A DNA stretch of 64,000 bases from Liopterus haemorrhoidalis (taxonomy: Eukaryota; Arthropoda; Insecta; Coleoptera; Dytiscidae), in the NCBI GenBank assembly GCA_963971575.1, contig OZ020616.1, positions 8,169,934-8,233,933 of the forward strand. The letters are read 5' to 3'. This document shows positions 32,868-44,064 of this stretch, piece by piece. The notes under the pieces were generated by a model, which saw nothing but the letters and a program-made list of their open reading frames with translations, had not been told where the DNA came from and did not search any database. How positions within the stretch are numbered: position 1 is the first letter of the stretch; every line of letters starts with the position of its first letter. The translations under genes were made by a program, and so were the position numbers.

Positions 32868-33460
32868 TATACTACAGTACATCCCATACTTATGTATGAC
32901 TCCGAAACGTGGCTTTTAACTATACGAGATAGACAACACCTCATAGTTTTCGAACATAAAATCTTTGATCCCAATAAAATAATAGTGAATGGAGAATCCG
33001 CAAGAACAAAGATATCCGAGCTAAAACTTGATTCTACAATTATATTTGTAGTTATTTGTTCTATTGTGTAAACTGTACTCAAGGCCGAGTATCACACAAG
33101 AACTGAGAGGTAGATGATTACAGTGGATAGACACGTGATTACGAAGATTGAATACCCGTCTACCAGTGGTAAAACCTCGCCAGAGATAGAGAGATCAGCT
33201 AACCGATGATCTGAGAATTATTGGTATCCAGGGAACATGATAAGACCTAACAATGAATAGATCAAGACGGAGGACTTATATGAGTGAGGCCAAAAGTCAA
33301 CCTGACTGATAGTATCCAAAGAAGAAAAAGAAGAAGACATGGGAAGACCTCGCAAGAGATGAAGAGATCAGCCAACGGAAGATCTAACAGTATTGTTCTA
33401 CAAGACCCATGGAAAGACCTGACAATTAACAGATCAAGATGTATAGTTTGTTACTAATTT
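32868..33460 (+). pseudogene. RTE-like LINE tail with a duplicated block
   Basis: A frame reads PILMYDSETWLLTIRDRQHL, then FEHKIFDPNKIIVNGESART, then, in another frame, VKPRQR and DQLTDDLRIIGIQG. A second copy of the last block (33335-33450: GRPRKR, DQPTEDL) follows in tandem. Stops are common. Confidence 0.6.
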
Positions 33461-34280
33461 CATTTCAGATTATTAGTTTTGTATGAAGAATTTACAATAT
33501 GTGTTCAAGTATAGAGTTACAAGGTGGGTATTAAAATTACTTTAAATCAATTTTTAAATTCTATCTAGTGTCCGAACGAGCGGCAGTGTAAACATTACTT
33601 CAACATTTTTCCCACCTTCACAACTTTAAATTAAAATTGATTTAATTAATTCATTTTAACTCTACTTTGAGGTGCCTTATTATTTTAAGTGACAAAATAA
33701 CTACCTTCACAATAACAAGTCATTTATTAACAAACAAAAACCCAAATTGCTCAACATTTTTTATAACTTTCCTAACAACTAAATTACACTAAACCATATG
33801 TTTAGCAAGTAAATTTTCAAATTATCATTCCAACTTTTATTAATAATTTTTAACAATTATATTTATTATAAGAACAATAACGTTAGCTGTAATTTACTTT
33901 ATTAAATAAATAAATTATCGAGTTAAAAGGGTCATTATATTAATAAATAATTGAAGTTACCATTTTTAGAAAATTAACTAATAAAGTGGCCTTGGATTCT
34001 GAAAACGTGTTTAGATCATTCATTTAAAAGTGGTTTAAAGGGGTACACAAGCGAATAGCTATCACTAGTTTCTAATACAAAACCAACAATCTGAAATAAA
34101 ATTGGTAACAATCTATGCGTCAAAATTTGCAGTGAATTTCAATCCAATTGGAATATATAATTGTAAAAAAAACTAATTGTATTATTAGTATTACTAGTGC
34201 ATGATGGGGCAAATTGTAGCTAAAACTTCACACAATTATGTTTCTAGCTACTTTATTCTATTCTGAAAATTACTTATAGT
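33461..34280. other. No recognisable feature
   Basis: AT-rich, no ORF or repeat end assigned. Confidence 0.4.
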
Positions 34281-34282
34281 TA

Positions 34283-35348
34283 CAGTATTTCCAAAATGAA
34301 ATGACCACTCTTGTTAAGAAGCTTAACAATGCGGTAACGGGTTTATGGTAGTAATCCCAAGACTTATTGCAGTAAAAAGAATAAAAGAGATATTAAGGGA
34401 ATTTTAAATTTAAATCGAATAGATGTAACACTAGTTCAATTAAAGTTTCTTAAAAACCATTAAGGATATTTTCCACACTTATAATCCTATTGTTTCTAAA
34501 TTTTAGGGGTTGTTATACTTGTTTGGTAGTTAGTTTTCAACGTTCATAGCATGCATGCATTAACAACATGGCTCTTTAGCGACCCTTTGATTTTGAAGAA
34601 ATTCCTAATTTCTGTAGTGAAAATAGTGCATTTGTGTAAGGTGATTTAGAGTGCGAAAATATGGACGTTGACGTTGATTGCGGACGTGACGAAATGTGGA
34701 CGTGGCTACTAAAGATAAATGTCAATTGTTTGAAGATTGCAAAGTTCTGATACTGAACGTTTATAAAAAGTTAGTTTCGGAAGATAATGACAAACCTATA
34801 CTTAGAACTGCATAATTAACTAGTGTTCCATACAGAACAATTCAACGTATCATTGTTCGTGGCAAAAATCAGCAGCGAAAACGACCCGATTTACAAGTTT
34901 TCAAGAAAATAGATAGTTTTATGTCTAAAACAATAATAAATAAAATATACTACTTTTATTCGAAAAATACAATGCCGACTGTACATCTTTTAATAAAAAA
35001 GTTGGAAGAAGACGGAATAGAATTTTCATACAAAGTTAGCTATATGTATAATTATTTGAAGTTGCTAGGATTTATTTTTGTTGCAAAAAACATAATGAAT
35101 GTTTTAAACATGCCTATAATTATAATTCGAATATAGCCAGTCCTAAGCTTGATGAAAATGTGAACGAATGTCATGTGAGTATATACAGTTCATTCTAAAT
35201 AGCATATAAGAAAACACGTTTATTTTAAATAAATATTACGGTACTGGAACTGTTATTAACAGAATCATAAACGCAGCAAGTATAATGGTTATACTATCCA
35301 TTATTGGAATCAATAAGTGAGGGTGGCCATTTCATTTTGGAAATACTA
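34283..35348 (+). mobile_element. Mariner-like (Tc1/mariner superfamily) deletion derivative
   Basis: CAGTATTTCCAAAATGAAAT at 34283 and its near-complement ending 35348 (TAGTATTTCC) are terminal repeats flanked by TA on both sides. A third example is at 41242-42194. The interior encodes only a transposase N-terminus. Confidence 0.8.
34690..35060 (+). pseudogene. Transposase N-terminus, helix-turn-helix part
   Basis: The frame gives KVLILNVYKKLVSEDNDKPI, a stop, then VPYRTIQRIIVRGKNQQRKR and IINKIYYFYSKNTMPTVHLL followed by IKKLEEDGI. This is the two-helix DNA-binding start of an insect IS630/mariner-like transposase. The catalytic domain is missing here; a C-terminal piece with PPNSPDFNVLDLGFF is at 54050-54400. 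An in-frame stop makes it dead. Confidence 0.55.
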
Positions 35349-35382
35349 TACTTTATATAGTAAATAGTTTTGCCGCCTTTGA

Positions 35383-36002
35383 GTGATATTCAGACTTGGG
35401 CACAGTGTAACGGAAACTTTTGCAAAACTTCAGCAGGCCTACGGAGACAGTGTTTTGTCAAGGACCCAGGTTTTTTGGTGGTTTAAGGCATTTTCAGAAG
35501 GAAGAGAGTTGATTGAAGATAAATCACGCAACGGAAGGCCTTCATCTTCAAGAACCAATGAAAATGTCGACAGAATCCGGGATCTTGTGCGTTCAGATCG
35601 TCGGTTGGCAGTAAAAATGATCGGGGAAGAGTTGAATTTGGCTCACACTACCGTTCATTTTGACCAATGAATTGTCACGCAGCAATTTCAATAAACGAGT
35701 TTTTGGCCAGTAAAAACATTTCTGTGGTTTCTCAGCCTTGTCCTTGTGACTTCTTCCTCTTCCCAAGATTGAAAAATCACCTCAAGGGACGTCATTTTGG
35801 GACCCTCGAAAACATTCAAACGACCAGCTAAAAGCTATTCCATTTTCCGAGTTCCAGCACTGGTATGAGGATAGGAAAAACCGTCTCCAGTGCTGCGTGG
35901 CTTCTTAAGAAAGTTATTTTGAGGGAGACAATATTGAATTGTAATTCTGTTCGAATAAAAAAATTTAAAAAATCAGTCCGGTTACTTAATTTACACACCT
36001 CG
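35383..36002 (+). pseudogene. Mariner (cecropia-like) transposase, internally deleted
   Basis: The N-terminal region is FRLGHSVTETFAKLQQAYGD, LSRTQVFWWFKAFSEGRE, GRPSSSRTNENVDRIRDLVR (paired HTH region). After HTTVHFDQ the middle is lost and the C-terminus continues as ISINEFLASKNISVVSQPCP, then CDFFLFPRLKNHLKGRHFG, carrying the third catalytic Asp. Both upstream catalytic Asp are gone. The right terminal repeat ends at 36002 (complement of GAGGTGTGTAAATTAAGT) next to TA. The 5' end is truncated against the preceding element. Confidence 0.8.
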
Positions 36003-36004
36003 TA

Positions 36005-37059
36005 CATCCGTGTTTAATCTGCGAAGTTAGTTACGTCTGTTTCATTTACTTACTAGCACCCTGGTTGGGAACTACCGTACTAGATGTTGAGTAACGCATG
36101 CATTTCACGTATTTTTTCATCAAACCTCGTAAATTTAATATTATTGTAAGCTTATTATGTATATTGGAAATAAACATTCTTTATTAGTAGTTCTTTCATT
36201 TCTCGTACTATAACAATAACATAAACAAGAATTAATATTAAGAAGGCAAAAAATGTGTCAATAATGTTAAAGAGTTCTTTTTACTACTTCCTTTATCAAT
36301 TGTCATAAAATTCATAATTTTCCTTCCCTCTTCATCATTACCATTACTCCCTTAACACCTATTTTCGTTGTCATCTCACATTGAGACAGTGGAAAAAAAG
36401 CATAAAAGGAAAAGCGAATGGTCTCGACACAAACAAACGGCTACTAAACTGAAATGTATAAATCCAGACAATCAGCTCGAGTTATTTTTGTCGACTGCGT
36501 GCTGAAGTTATGCCCGAAACCCCGACTTATGTAGGGGGAACTAGACCTAGATGTTATGGCCCAAGTTTTTATGACTGTTTTATTGTTATACCTTCTGACT
36601 TTTTTATTCCTTTATTCTTATAGAAATGCTTACTAGGGAGAGCTTTAGGAAAATATCCAAGGTTTCCAAGTTAAAAGAAAATCATAAAAAAATCACATAT
36701 AGCCATGACATGGATTTACAGTTATAATTCACAATTAATTTATTTTTCTTAACTTCGGTTTACATAAATTTCAAATTATTCAGTGCTAAACTGCCTTAAC
36801 CTCTTCCTCTGCCGCTCTACTTCCCTTGCTTATCAACGGCAGCTATGACAGTTAGGTACAGTTCTTAGCATTGGCGATTTAGGGATTTTTCCATATAATT
36901 TTAACGTTTTCACTTGATTGTAATTATTTAAAAGAATTCTGGTACCCTGAGTAATAAAAACAGGTCTATTTAACCCTAAACGATGCCATGAACACGCTGA
37001 TTTTTTTCTTTTTTAAAGCTGCGTTCAAAACTCTTTTTCTTGAAAAAACCCAATGAAAA
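36005..37059. other. No recognisable feature
   Basis: AT-rich, no coding or repeat structure recognised. Confidence 0.4.
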
Positions 37060-39440
37060 ACAAAATACGTCAATATCAGCAGCATATTCATTAAGTGTCC
37101 TATCCATTTTTATCATGGGAAAATTCATTTTTGAATTGGTAAGGCATACTGAAGTATGGAATTGGAGGATTCCAAATACAACTAACGAATTCTAGATGAC
37201 TTCTGACCAATGTATTACATAATATCATGAAAACAAGTTGTTCTGTAAATTCTGTAATAATTCGAAATATAAATCCTAAGTTTCTGAGAGGTTTTTGTAC
37301 AAAATAATTAATATGATTGTTAAAGATAAGTTTAGAGTCCAGAATCACTCCAAGATCTTTCACACCAAAGACCTGTTTCAACAAATTTCGCAGTATTGAA
37401 AAGTCAAATTGAATTAAATTTTTGGATTGATTTCAACTGAAAATATCGTTACATTTTATTAAATTTAATACCAATTTGTTTTGGTTACAAAAGATACTTA
37501 ACCTATAAAGATCATCTTGAAGTTGCAAACAGTGCTCAACAGTCGTAATGCATTTATATATTTTCAAATCGTCTGCATATAAAATAAATTTAAAATACAA
37601 AAAGCATTTATAAATATTATTAATAAAAATGGAAAACAAAAGAGGTCCAAGGTGCGAACCCTGTGGCACTCCTGAAGTTACTAGAATGATGACGATATGT
37701 AATTATTAAGAACCTCATTCTGTTACTAATGTATGAATTTAACCACCGCAGCAGATCACCACATATACCGAACTTTTCCAATTATAAAACAGAGTAGGGT
37801 GATGGACTTTAGATATTGATAGTAATAAATATATTGTTGCTGTCTTTTTAGATCTGAAAAGAGCTTTTGAAACTGTTGACAGATCTATTCTGCTTCGTAA
37901 ACTTCAACAGTATGGTATAGGTGGAACAGTTTTAGACTGGTTGTCTGATTATTTATTCAACCGCATGCAAAATACTAAAGTTAATAACATTGTTTCCTCT
38001 GTTTGTAAAAATGATGTTGGAGTACCTCAGGGGAGTGTAATAGGGCCTTTATTATTTATAATTTATATGAATGATATAAACTTAGTATTGAACTGCAATT
38101 TAGTAAACTTATATGCTGATAATACTCTTCTAGCTATTTCTGATATTAATTTAAATACTGCAGTAAACAAGTTGCAACATGAACTTAGCCAAATATCAAT
38201 TTATTTCCAATGTAATAAGCTTAAATTAAATTTAAATAAAACTAAAGCAATGATAATTGCAAGTAAATTTAATTTAAATAAAATTTATGTCACTAACACA
38301 TTTCTTAAACTTGACAATGAAAATATTGAAATTGTTAAGGAAATGAAATATTTAGGATTAATTTTTGATTGTAATTTAACTTTTAAATGTCATTTAGAAT
38401 ATATTCATAAAAAAAATTCAAAAAAATTATACTTTTTTTCTAGAGTTTCAGCTGAACTTTCTTATTGGGCTAAGTGTAGTGTTTATAAAACTATCATACA
38501 ACCTCATTTTTAATACTGTTCATCAATTTTGTATTTATTAGATAATTCGTCACTTAATGCCTTACTGCAAAACAGAGAAATGAGAATTATCTAAAATGTA
38601 ATCGTTATACTTCTATTCAAAATATGTTAAATACACTCAACTGGTGCAATGTAAGAATTCATATACGCATTCATACCATGATTTTGATTTATAAAATTTT
38701 ACATGGCAAGCCTACTTACTTGTCTAACTATATTACTTATAATAATGAAACTCATTCATATTTCACAAGAAGCTGTGATAATATTTATTATTTTATTTTA
38801 TTTTAAATAAAATAAAATAAAATAAAGAATATAACGCTCTACCATCGGATATTAAACAATCAAATAACAGTAAAATATTTAAACACAAAATTAAACAGTA
38901 TTTTTTAAAGAGTTCATAAACAAGTGTTTGATTGTTTATTAAGAATGTTCAGGCATTATTTGCTTTGTGTAATAAATTAATATTTCCATAACATGTTGTA
39001 TATTATATATCAGATATCTATGTGTTTGCAATGTATCTTCTTTTTTTTTTTTGTATTATTAGACGTATGTCTAGTTTAAATAAATAAATTTATTATTATT
39101 ATTTATCAAAAGCTTTGGAAAAGTTCGTATAAACCGCCGAAACATGCTGTCTGCGATCTATACAAATATTATCAAACTGGACAAATTGCAACAAATTGGT
39201 AACTACAGATCTGGACTTGAAAAATCCATGTTGTTCTTCAATAATATAATTTTGAGTATCGTAAAATAATTGTTTTGTTCCACACGCTTCAAAAATCTTC
39301 CCAAAAATGCTCATTAAAGACACTGGTCGATAGTTTTCTATGTAGGATTTGCTACCTGATTTAAAAATTGGTGCTACCTTTGCAAGTTTTCAGTAGTCTG
39401 GAAATGTACCGTGACACCAACTTAAGAATAAAATTATCAT
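37060..39440 (-). pseudogene. LINE reverse transcriptase, split by an opposed LINE
   Basis: Minus-strand protein starts at about 39430: KSGSKSYIENYRPVSLMSIF, EEQHGFFKSRSVVTNLLQF, VSAVYTNFSKAFDK (first catalytic Asp replaced in YTNFSKAFD). It is interrupted at 39102 and resumes below 37811 as VHHPTLFY, FGICGDLLRWLNSYISN, SGVPQGSHLGPLLFSIFINN, FILYADDLKIY and VKDLGVILDSKLIFNNHI. Several frameshifts. Same family as 4690-5875. Confidence 0.8.
37812..39101 (+). mobile_element. LINE (plus strand) nested in the minus-strand LINE
   Basis: TTTA at 37808-37811 and 39102-39105 flanks it. RT motifs: IVAVFLDLKRAFETVD (catalytic Asp), VGVPQGSVIGPLLFIIYMND, LVNLYADNTLLA (YADD has become YADN), MKYLGLIFDCNLTFKCHL. 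Coding runs 37818-38513, is broken by a stop, and continues to about 38920. The tail is AATAAATTTATTATTATT. Confidence 0.85.
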
Positions 39441-40369
39441 AACAGATGGCAGCACAGGCGATTTAAACATCTAGTGTGAATGCAAACTAATCTTAATCAT
39501 AAATGGAATTTATGTTGGCATATCTTAAACATCTAGAGTGAATAGGGTATAACATATGAAGAAACATTAACTCATGACGATCTGTTTAAAATCGTTCACG
39601 ACACTTTCTGGTGTCGCGATTTGTGTGTTAAGAATCATTGTTGTTCTGCGATCTCGATATTCCTATTAATTAAAAAAGTTGCAGATGTAATACTTTCAAA
39701 TTTTTAGCCAACTAAGCAGGATGTTGAAATCTGTTTCACCAGTATTTTTCCAACTTTAAAATTCGTGTCAGTGCAAAAATAATACAGAAATATGTATTTA
39801 TGTAAAACTACCCCATAGCCATAACTCAAATGTGACACAATAAAAATTCAGTGTCGGAACAATGTTTATTTACTTTTTTTTGCAAAACATTTTGCAGGCC
39901 ATTAAAAACTTCATCAAACTAAAAATAACAGCGCTCGAAATGACCGACCCAAAGACAAATATGTATCATGATGTCACTAAATCATTGTTTCCACTGTTGT
40001 AATTACGAACTGTGTTACAGCGTTGCCAGTTTTACGCCAGGAAATTCAAATTTATAGTGCGCATACTATTTTTTACTAACTGTAATTATTAATATTGGTT
40101 CGGAATACAGGTGTGTCTTTTGAATGAAAAAATAGTAATTTCGGTTAGTTCGTGACGTAAATATGGGCCCAATATGCCCGCTACCTCAGAGTGCACGACG
40201 TTAGGGACCCATCGAACCTCAAAATTAGTTCTCTTTTTCTTTTGTGTCTTAATCTCCATAGTACGGGCCACAAAGAACATTCTGCGGGAGAGAGGAGATA
40301 AAATTTAGCCATTATTAGTTAGTTTGCTAGTATACATGATTCAAGCTAGCAACGCAGTAACTATCAATT
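39441..40369. other. No recognisable feature
   Basis: No gene or repeat end recognised. Confidence 0.35.
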
Positions 40370-40663
40370 GAACGAAATGGTCGACTTTTTAGCCAAAAAT
40401 GCTATTTTAAGTGACTTCATTTATAACATACCAGCATCGATGAAGTTAATAACATCATCCTACATTCAAGATGGAATCTTTGGGGCGAACTCTATCGCAA
40501 CTACATTAAGCACAAGGGATCCCTCTACGGACAACTAGTAACAACTTAACCGCAAAAACCCTGGTTCAACACTGCAGACAACAAATCATACATAAGGACG
40601 ATCTATCGCCTAAGGTTGAACCACACATGCTCTCCACAACACCTTAATAGAATAGGGCTAAAA
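40370..40663 (+). pseudogene. RNase H-type LINE C-terminal fragment
   Basis: The frame reads EMVDFLAKNAILSDFIYNIP, then LWGELYRNYIKHKGSLYGQL, then a stop and YIRTIYRLRLNHTCSPQHLN. It matches the layout of 13442-14248 (VDKLAKEA ... SFITTACRIRSGH). Confidence 0.6.
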
Positions 40664-40669
40664 ACATTC

Positions 40670-40990
40670 ACCATCATACGTCTTCCCCAATTTGCTGGTC
40701 TCAATTCTTGAGCAATCATAATCTTGTAAGTCACGTATTGACGATTTGTATTGACTGTAGATTTGTAGATTCCGTTGCCCTTACATATTGGACCCATTTC
40801 AAATCGTTTCATCGTTTTCCGATCTGGAACACTTTCATTTGGATTTTTACCGAAGCGCGTGCGAAATACCCTCTGCGTCGCAGTCCCTGACTCAGCGTGT
40901 TTGCAATAAGCCTTCACAATGAAACCTCTTTGTTCACCCGACCACGGCATGTTGACTACTGAAACCTCAAGTTCACCCCACCTTACGCGA
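40670..40990 (-). pseudogene. DD41D-type transposase N-terminal remnant
   Basis: The minus-strand frame from about 40950 gives MPWSGEQRGFIVKAYCKHAE and TATQRVFRTRFG, like the N-terminus of rosa-type transposases (compare RALCVREFYKNGDSATVARR at 48084), and ends YKIMIAQELRPANWGRRM. The catalytic half is absent. Confidence 0.5.
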
Positions 40991-41546
40991 CCTACCACGC
41001 CACCCATTAAGTGATTATTTAAAATGTGGAACTTCATTATGCCCCCCCTTGTACTTGCTGGCTGATAGTCACAAAACTAAGACTAAAACTACTAACAATA
41101 AAGCTCAATAATGCATAAAATTAATGAAGAAATTAAATATATTAATACCAACAATGAAAAGGTGACCAACATGCTGACAGATAAAAAACCTTTTAAAGAA
41201 TTTGTTCAAATATATGTTCAAATTAACAAGAAATCAGAAACCCCTAAAATTTAGAAACAATAGGATTATAATTTTGAAAATTATCCTTAATGGTTTTTAA
41301 GAAAATTCAATTGAACTAATGTTACATCTATTCCATTTAAATTTTAAATTCCCTTAATACCTCTTATATTTTTTTTACAGTTACGAGTCTTGGGATTACT
41401 GCCATAAACCCATTACCGCTTTGTTAAGGTGCATCCCCACTATGCCGCAGTTTGCCAGTTGGCAAGGCCAGCTGGCAATGCCAACTGGCAAAGCCAGTGG
41501 CTGTATACACGTCCACATCTGTGTTGGCATTTAGTTTAGTCGCACA

Positions 41547-41672
41547 ATGTTCACCGAGGAAGATTTACTAATTGCTTCAGCTGCTGTTATCATACTTGAC
41601 AGTGAAGAAAAAATACGCAAACGGCGCAAACGACTGTTTTGGGTACGTCCAAGTCTTCAAAGTAGATCACGC
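41547..41672 (+). pseudogene. Harbinger transposase N-terminal fragment
   Basis: MFTEEDLLIASAAVIILDSE, then RKRRKRLFWVRPSLQSRSR. The RRFWVRP string is the hallmark start of PIF/Harbinger DDE transposases. The frame then runs into the reverse complement of the MADF gene, so the catalytic part was deleted. Confidence 0.7.
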
Positions 41673-41906
41673 ACCGGACTTATTACATTCCCTCTCTTTT
41701 TTTATTTCGCGCGAAAAATGACACACCAAGTTTTTGATTTTTCTATCAATTTCTTCTTTTTGTACTCCAAAACTAACCGCAATTTCCAATAGTGCGTCAC
41801 ATCTTTTATTCCTGTCTTTATAGTCCTTTAAACGACAGTCCCACAAAACAGGACGATCCCGGTACAAATCGATCAAATTAAACACTTTTTCGTTTGTCCA
41901 CTCCAT
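41667..41906 (-). CDS. MADF-domain protein of the Harbinger element
   Basis: MEWTNEKVFNLIDLYRDRPV, LWDCRLKDYKDRNKRCDALL and EIAVSFGVQKEEIDRKIKNL form a nearly complete MADF (Myb-like DNA-binding) domain, the accessory protein that brings Harbinger transposase to the termini. The frame ends REIKKERECNKSGA at the deletion point, so the C-terminus is lost. Confidence 0.75.
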   Translation of the reverse strand: MEWTNEKVFNLIDLYRDRPVLWDCRLKDYKDRNKRCDALLEIAVSFGVQKEEIDRKIKNLVCHFSREIKKERECNKSGA

Positions 41907-42239
41907 CTATAAACAACGTTGCTCATGTGCGTCTGAATCACAACCTGAATTTAAGCCTAAAGCCGCGTGATGCCAGTTGGCACGTCCCCACTGACCGCTC
42001 TTATCGGCTTTCTTTGAAGGAGACCGACACTCGAGCGATTCTCGTTGGCATGCCGCTGGCAGGATGGCATGTGCCAACGGTCACGTCCACACTATGCCGC
42101 AGTTTGCCAACTGGCCAGTTGGCAAACTGCGGCATAGTGTGGACGCCGCTTTAAGCTTCTTAACAAGAGTGGCCATTTCATTTTGGAAGTACTATACCGT
42201 GATAAACAAGTAAATCTAACTTAACAAGAAATCAGAAAC

Positions 42240-43200
42240 ATAATTCAAATTGCCAAAGTAATTTCTTTGCCACTCAACCATCTTATCAAAACAAAACTAT
42301 CTAGAAACACTGGGAGCAGGCTTTATACTACAGGAATAGTTAATTGGCTGGTGATGGTTAAAATGAGCATATGGTTCAAACGGTTAGTTTAAGAATATAC
42401 AAATTCTTATTTGTTTGAAGAGGTTGGTACTGTCCAGTCAATTTTGTCCTCGACTTTATATATAGTTATAATGCTGGAAAACTAGAAACGAAGAACATAT
42501 CTTCTCTGTCTCTATGTGCCAACTAGACATTAGAATTCTATTATTGATTTTATGAAAATAATTAAATAATAAATAAGAAAACATTGCGCCACTGTTAAAT
42601 GGAACAAATCTTCCATAACTTCACACTTATACCACAATACAATCTACAATTAAGACGGATAAATCAAGTCATGAAAATTATAATGGTACAGAAGTCTCAC
42701 TGTTTATTTTTTTCCTGATATAAAGAATAAAATAGCGCTCTGTAATTAGCGTTCTGTGTGAAAAGAATTGTAACAGCAGTATATGCAGGCGATTTTCAGC
42801 AGTCTGTCTTGTGTGATGATGACAGATGAGTATAGCAGTGTATTTAGCGTTTTTTTATACCAGTGTATTTTGTTTTTTTAACTTCCTCCTATTTAAAAAT
42901 GGAGAAGGAAGTGAGTTGCAGAAACGGATAATTTAAAAATAAAACTGCATACAAAACAAAAATAAAAGTTTGGTTTATTTAAATTTTAAACAAAATCTCT
43001 TGCTGTTTTTAATTTTTTTTAATAAAACGCTACATATTTCAATCAAATTTTAGTAATTTAGAGATGTAGTAGTTAAAAATCTTTTGTCCGGTGATCTTCT
43101 ATTACAAACATTTTTAGGTTACCAATGAAATTCCAGTTCAGATGCAGCATTACCTTGTATTACATGGTTTGGTAGAGTCAAACGTTCCTCACGGCAACTA
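42240..43200. other. No recognisable feature
   Basis: No ORF or terminal repeat assigned. It begins with TAACAAGAAATCAGAAAC (42222-42239), which also occurs at 41224-41241. Confidence 0.4.
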
Positions 43201-43990
43201 TGCTGTTAAATAATAATAATAATAATAATTTTATTTAGTGCTTGTACAAGTTTTCACACGTTTACACCAGTCAAAGATCATACATAATTATTAGAAATAT
43301 AAATTGAAATATAAATTATAAAATTACAATACAATTGCCAGATGGGTACTTAAAAGGAGAAAGGATTTTTGGTATTTGCTCCAATCAATGCTGTAGTACT
43401 CATCAGTGCTGTACAGACAGTTTTCAAGAAAGACCTCTCTAAGTTTTTTCTTGAAGGTCCTGTTATTAACATTTCTGACAGCAGAAGGCAAATAATTGAA
43501 GAAACATGCAGCCGAGTAAAGACCGTTTTTTGACTTCTTAAGTCTTATTTTAGGGAGACGAATATTGTCTTTAGAGCGGACATTATAAGAATGACTTGAG
43601 GAAACGGTGACAAACTGGGCTGCGTTTTCTTTAACATACACCAGGCAGATATATACAAATAGGCTGTACACTGACATTATTCTACATTTTTTAAAAAGTT
43701 CCCGGCAGTGGGTTCTGGAGGGGACATTATTCATAATTCTAAGAGCTCTTTTTTGGATTATGAAAATGCGGTTGATCGATGAGCTTACTCTCCAATGGAC
43801 TATACCGTAAGACAAACGAGACTGGAAAGCGGCAAAATAAAAAATACGTAAAGTCTCGAAAGAGACCGAAGTTTTGAGCCTGACAAAAGCGAAGATAGAT
43901 TTCTTCAGGGAAATGGCCAAATTGCTGATGTTGTGGTGCCAACTGAGTTGACCGTCTATATATATTCCTAGGAATTTATATTTTTCTATT
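43200..43990 (-). pseudogene. Jockey/CR1-like LINE C-terminus
   Basis: The minus-strand frame (43990-43324) gives KYKFLGIYIDGQLSWHHNIS, FAAFQSRLSYGIVHW, IFIIQKRALRIMNNVPSRTH and SAACFFNYLPSAVRNVNNRT, and an (ATT)n tail at 43208-43226. It is close to the C-terminus of the LINE at 28977-30514 (IQKRMIRTMNNVNSRTH). No RT catalytic motif remains. Confidence 0.75.
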
Positions 43991-44064
43991 TTTTTAACCT
44001 CTTGAGGTGGTTCTACAAAAATGCCAAGATACCAACCATCGTGGTGTACAGTTCTATGGATACC

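Larger units (their letters stand above)
41427..42150. mobile_element. PIF/Harbinger transposon, internally deleted
   Basis: TTA flanks it at 41424-41426 and 42151-42153. Terminal repeats run from AGGTGCATCCCCACTATGCC at the left and, reversed, AGCGGCGTCCACACTATGCC at the right, followed by GCAGTTTGCCA; copies of CCAGTTGGCA recur just inside. Pieces of both element proteins are present, head to head, at 41547-41672 and 41667-41906. Confidence 0.92.
41242..42194 (-). mobile_element. Mariner-like fragment split by a PIF/Harbinger element
   Basis: 41242-41426 and 42151-42194 are the reverse complement of the first 230 bp of the element at 34283, down to its terminal repeat (ATTTCATTTTGGAAGTACTA). 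An insertion at the TTA in the GTTAAGCTTC string separates the two parts. Confidence 0.85.
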
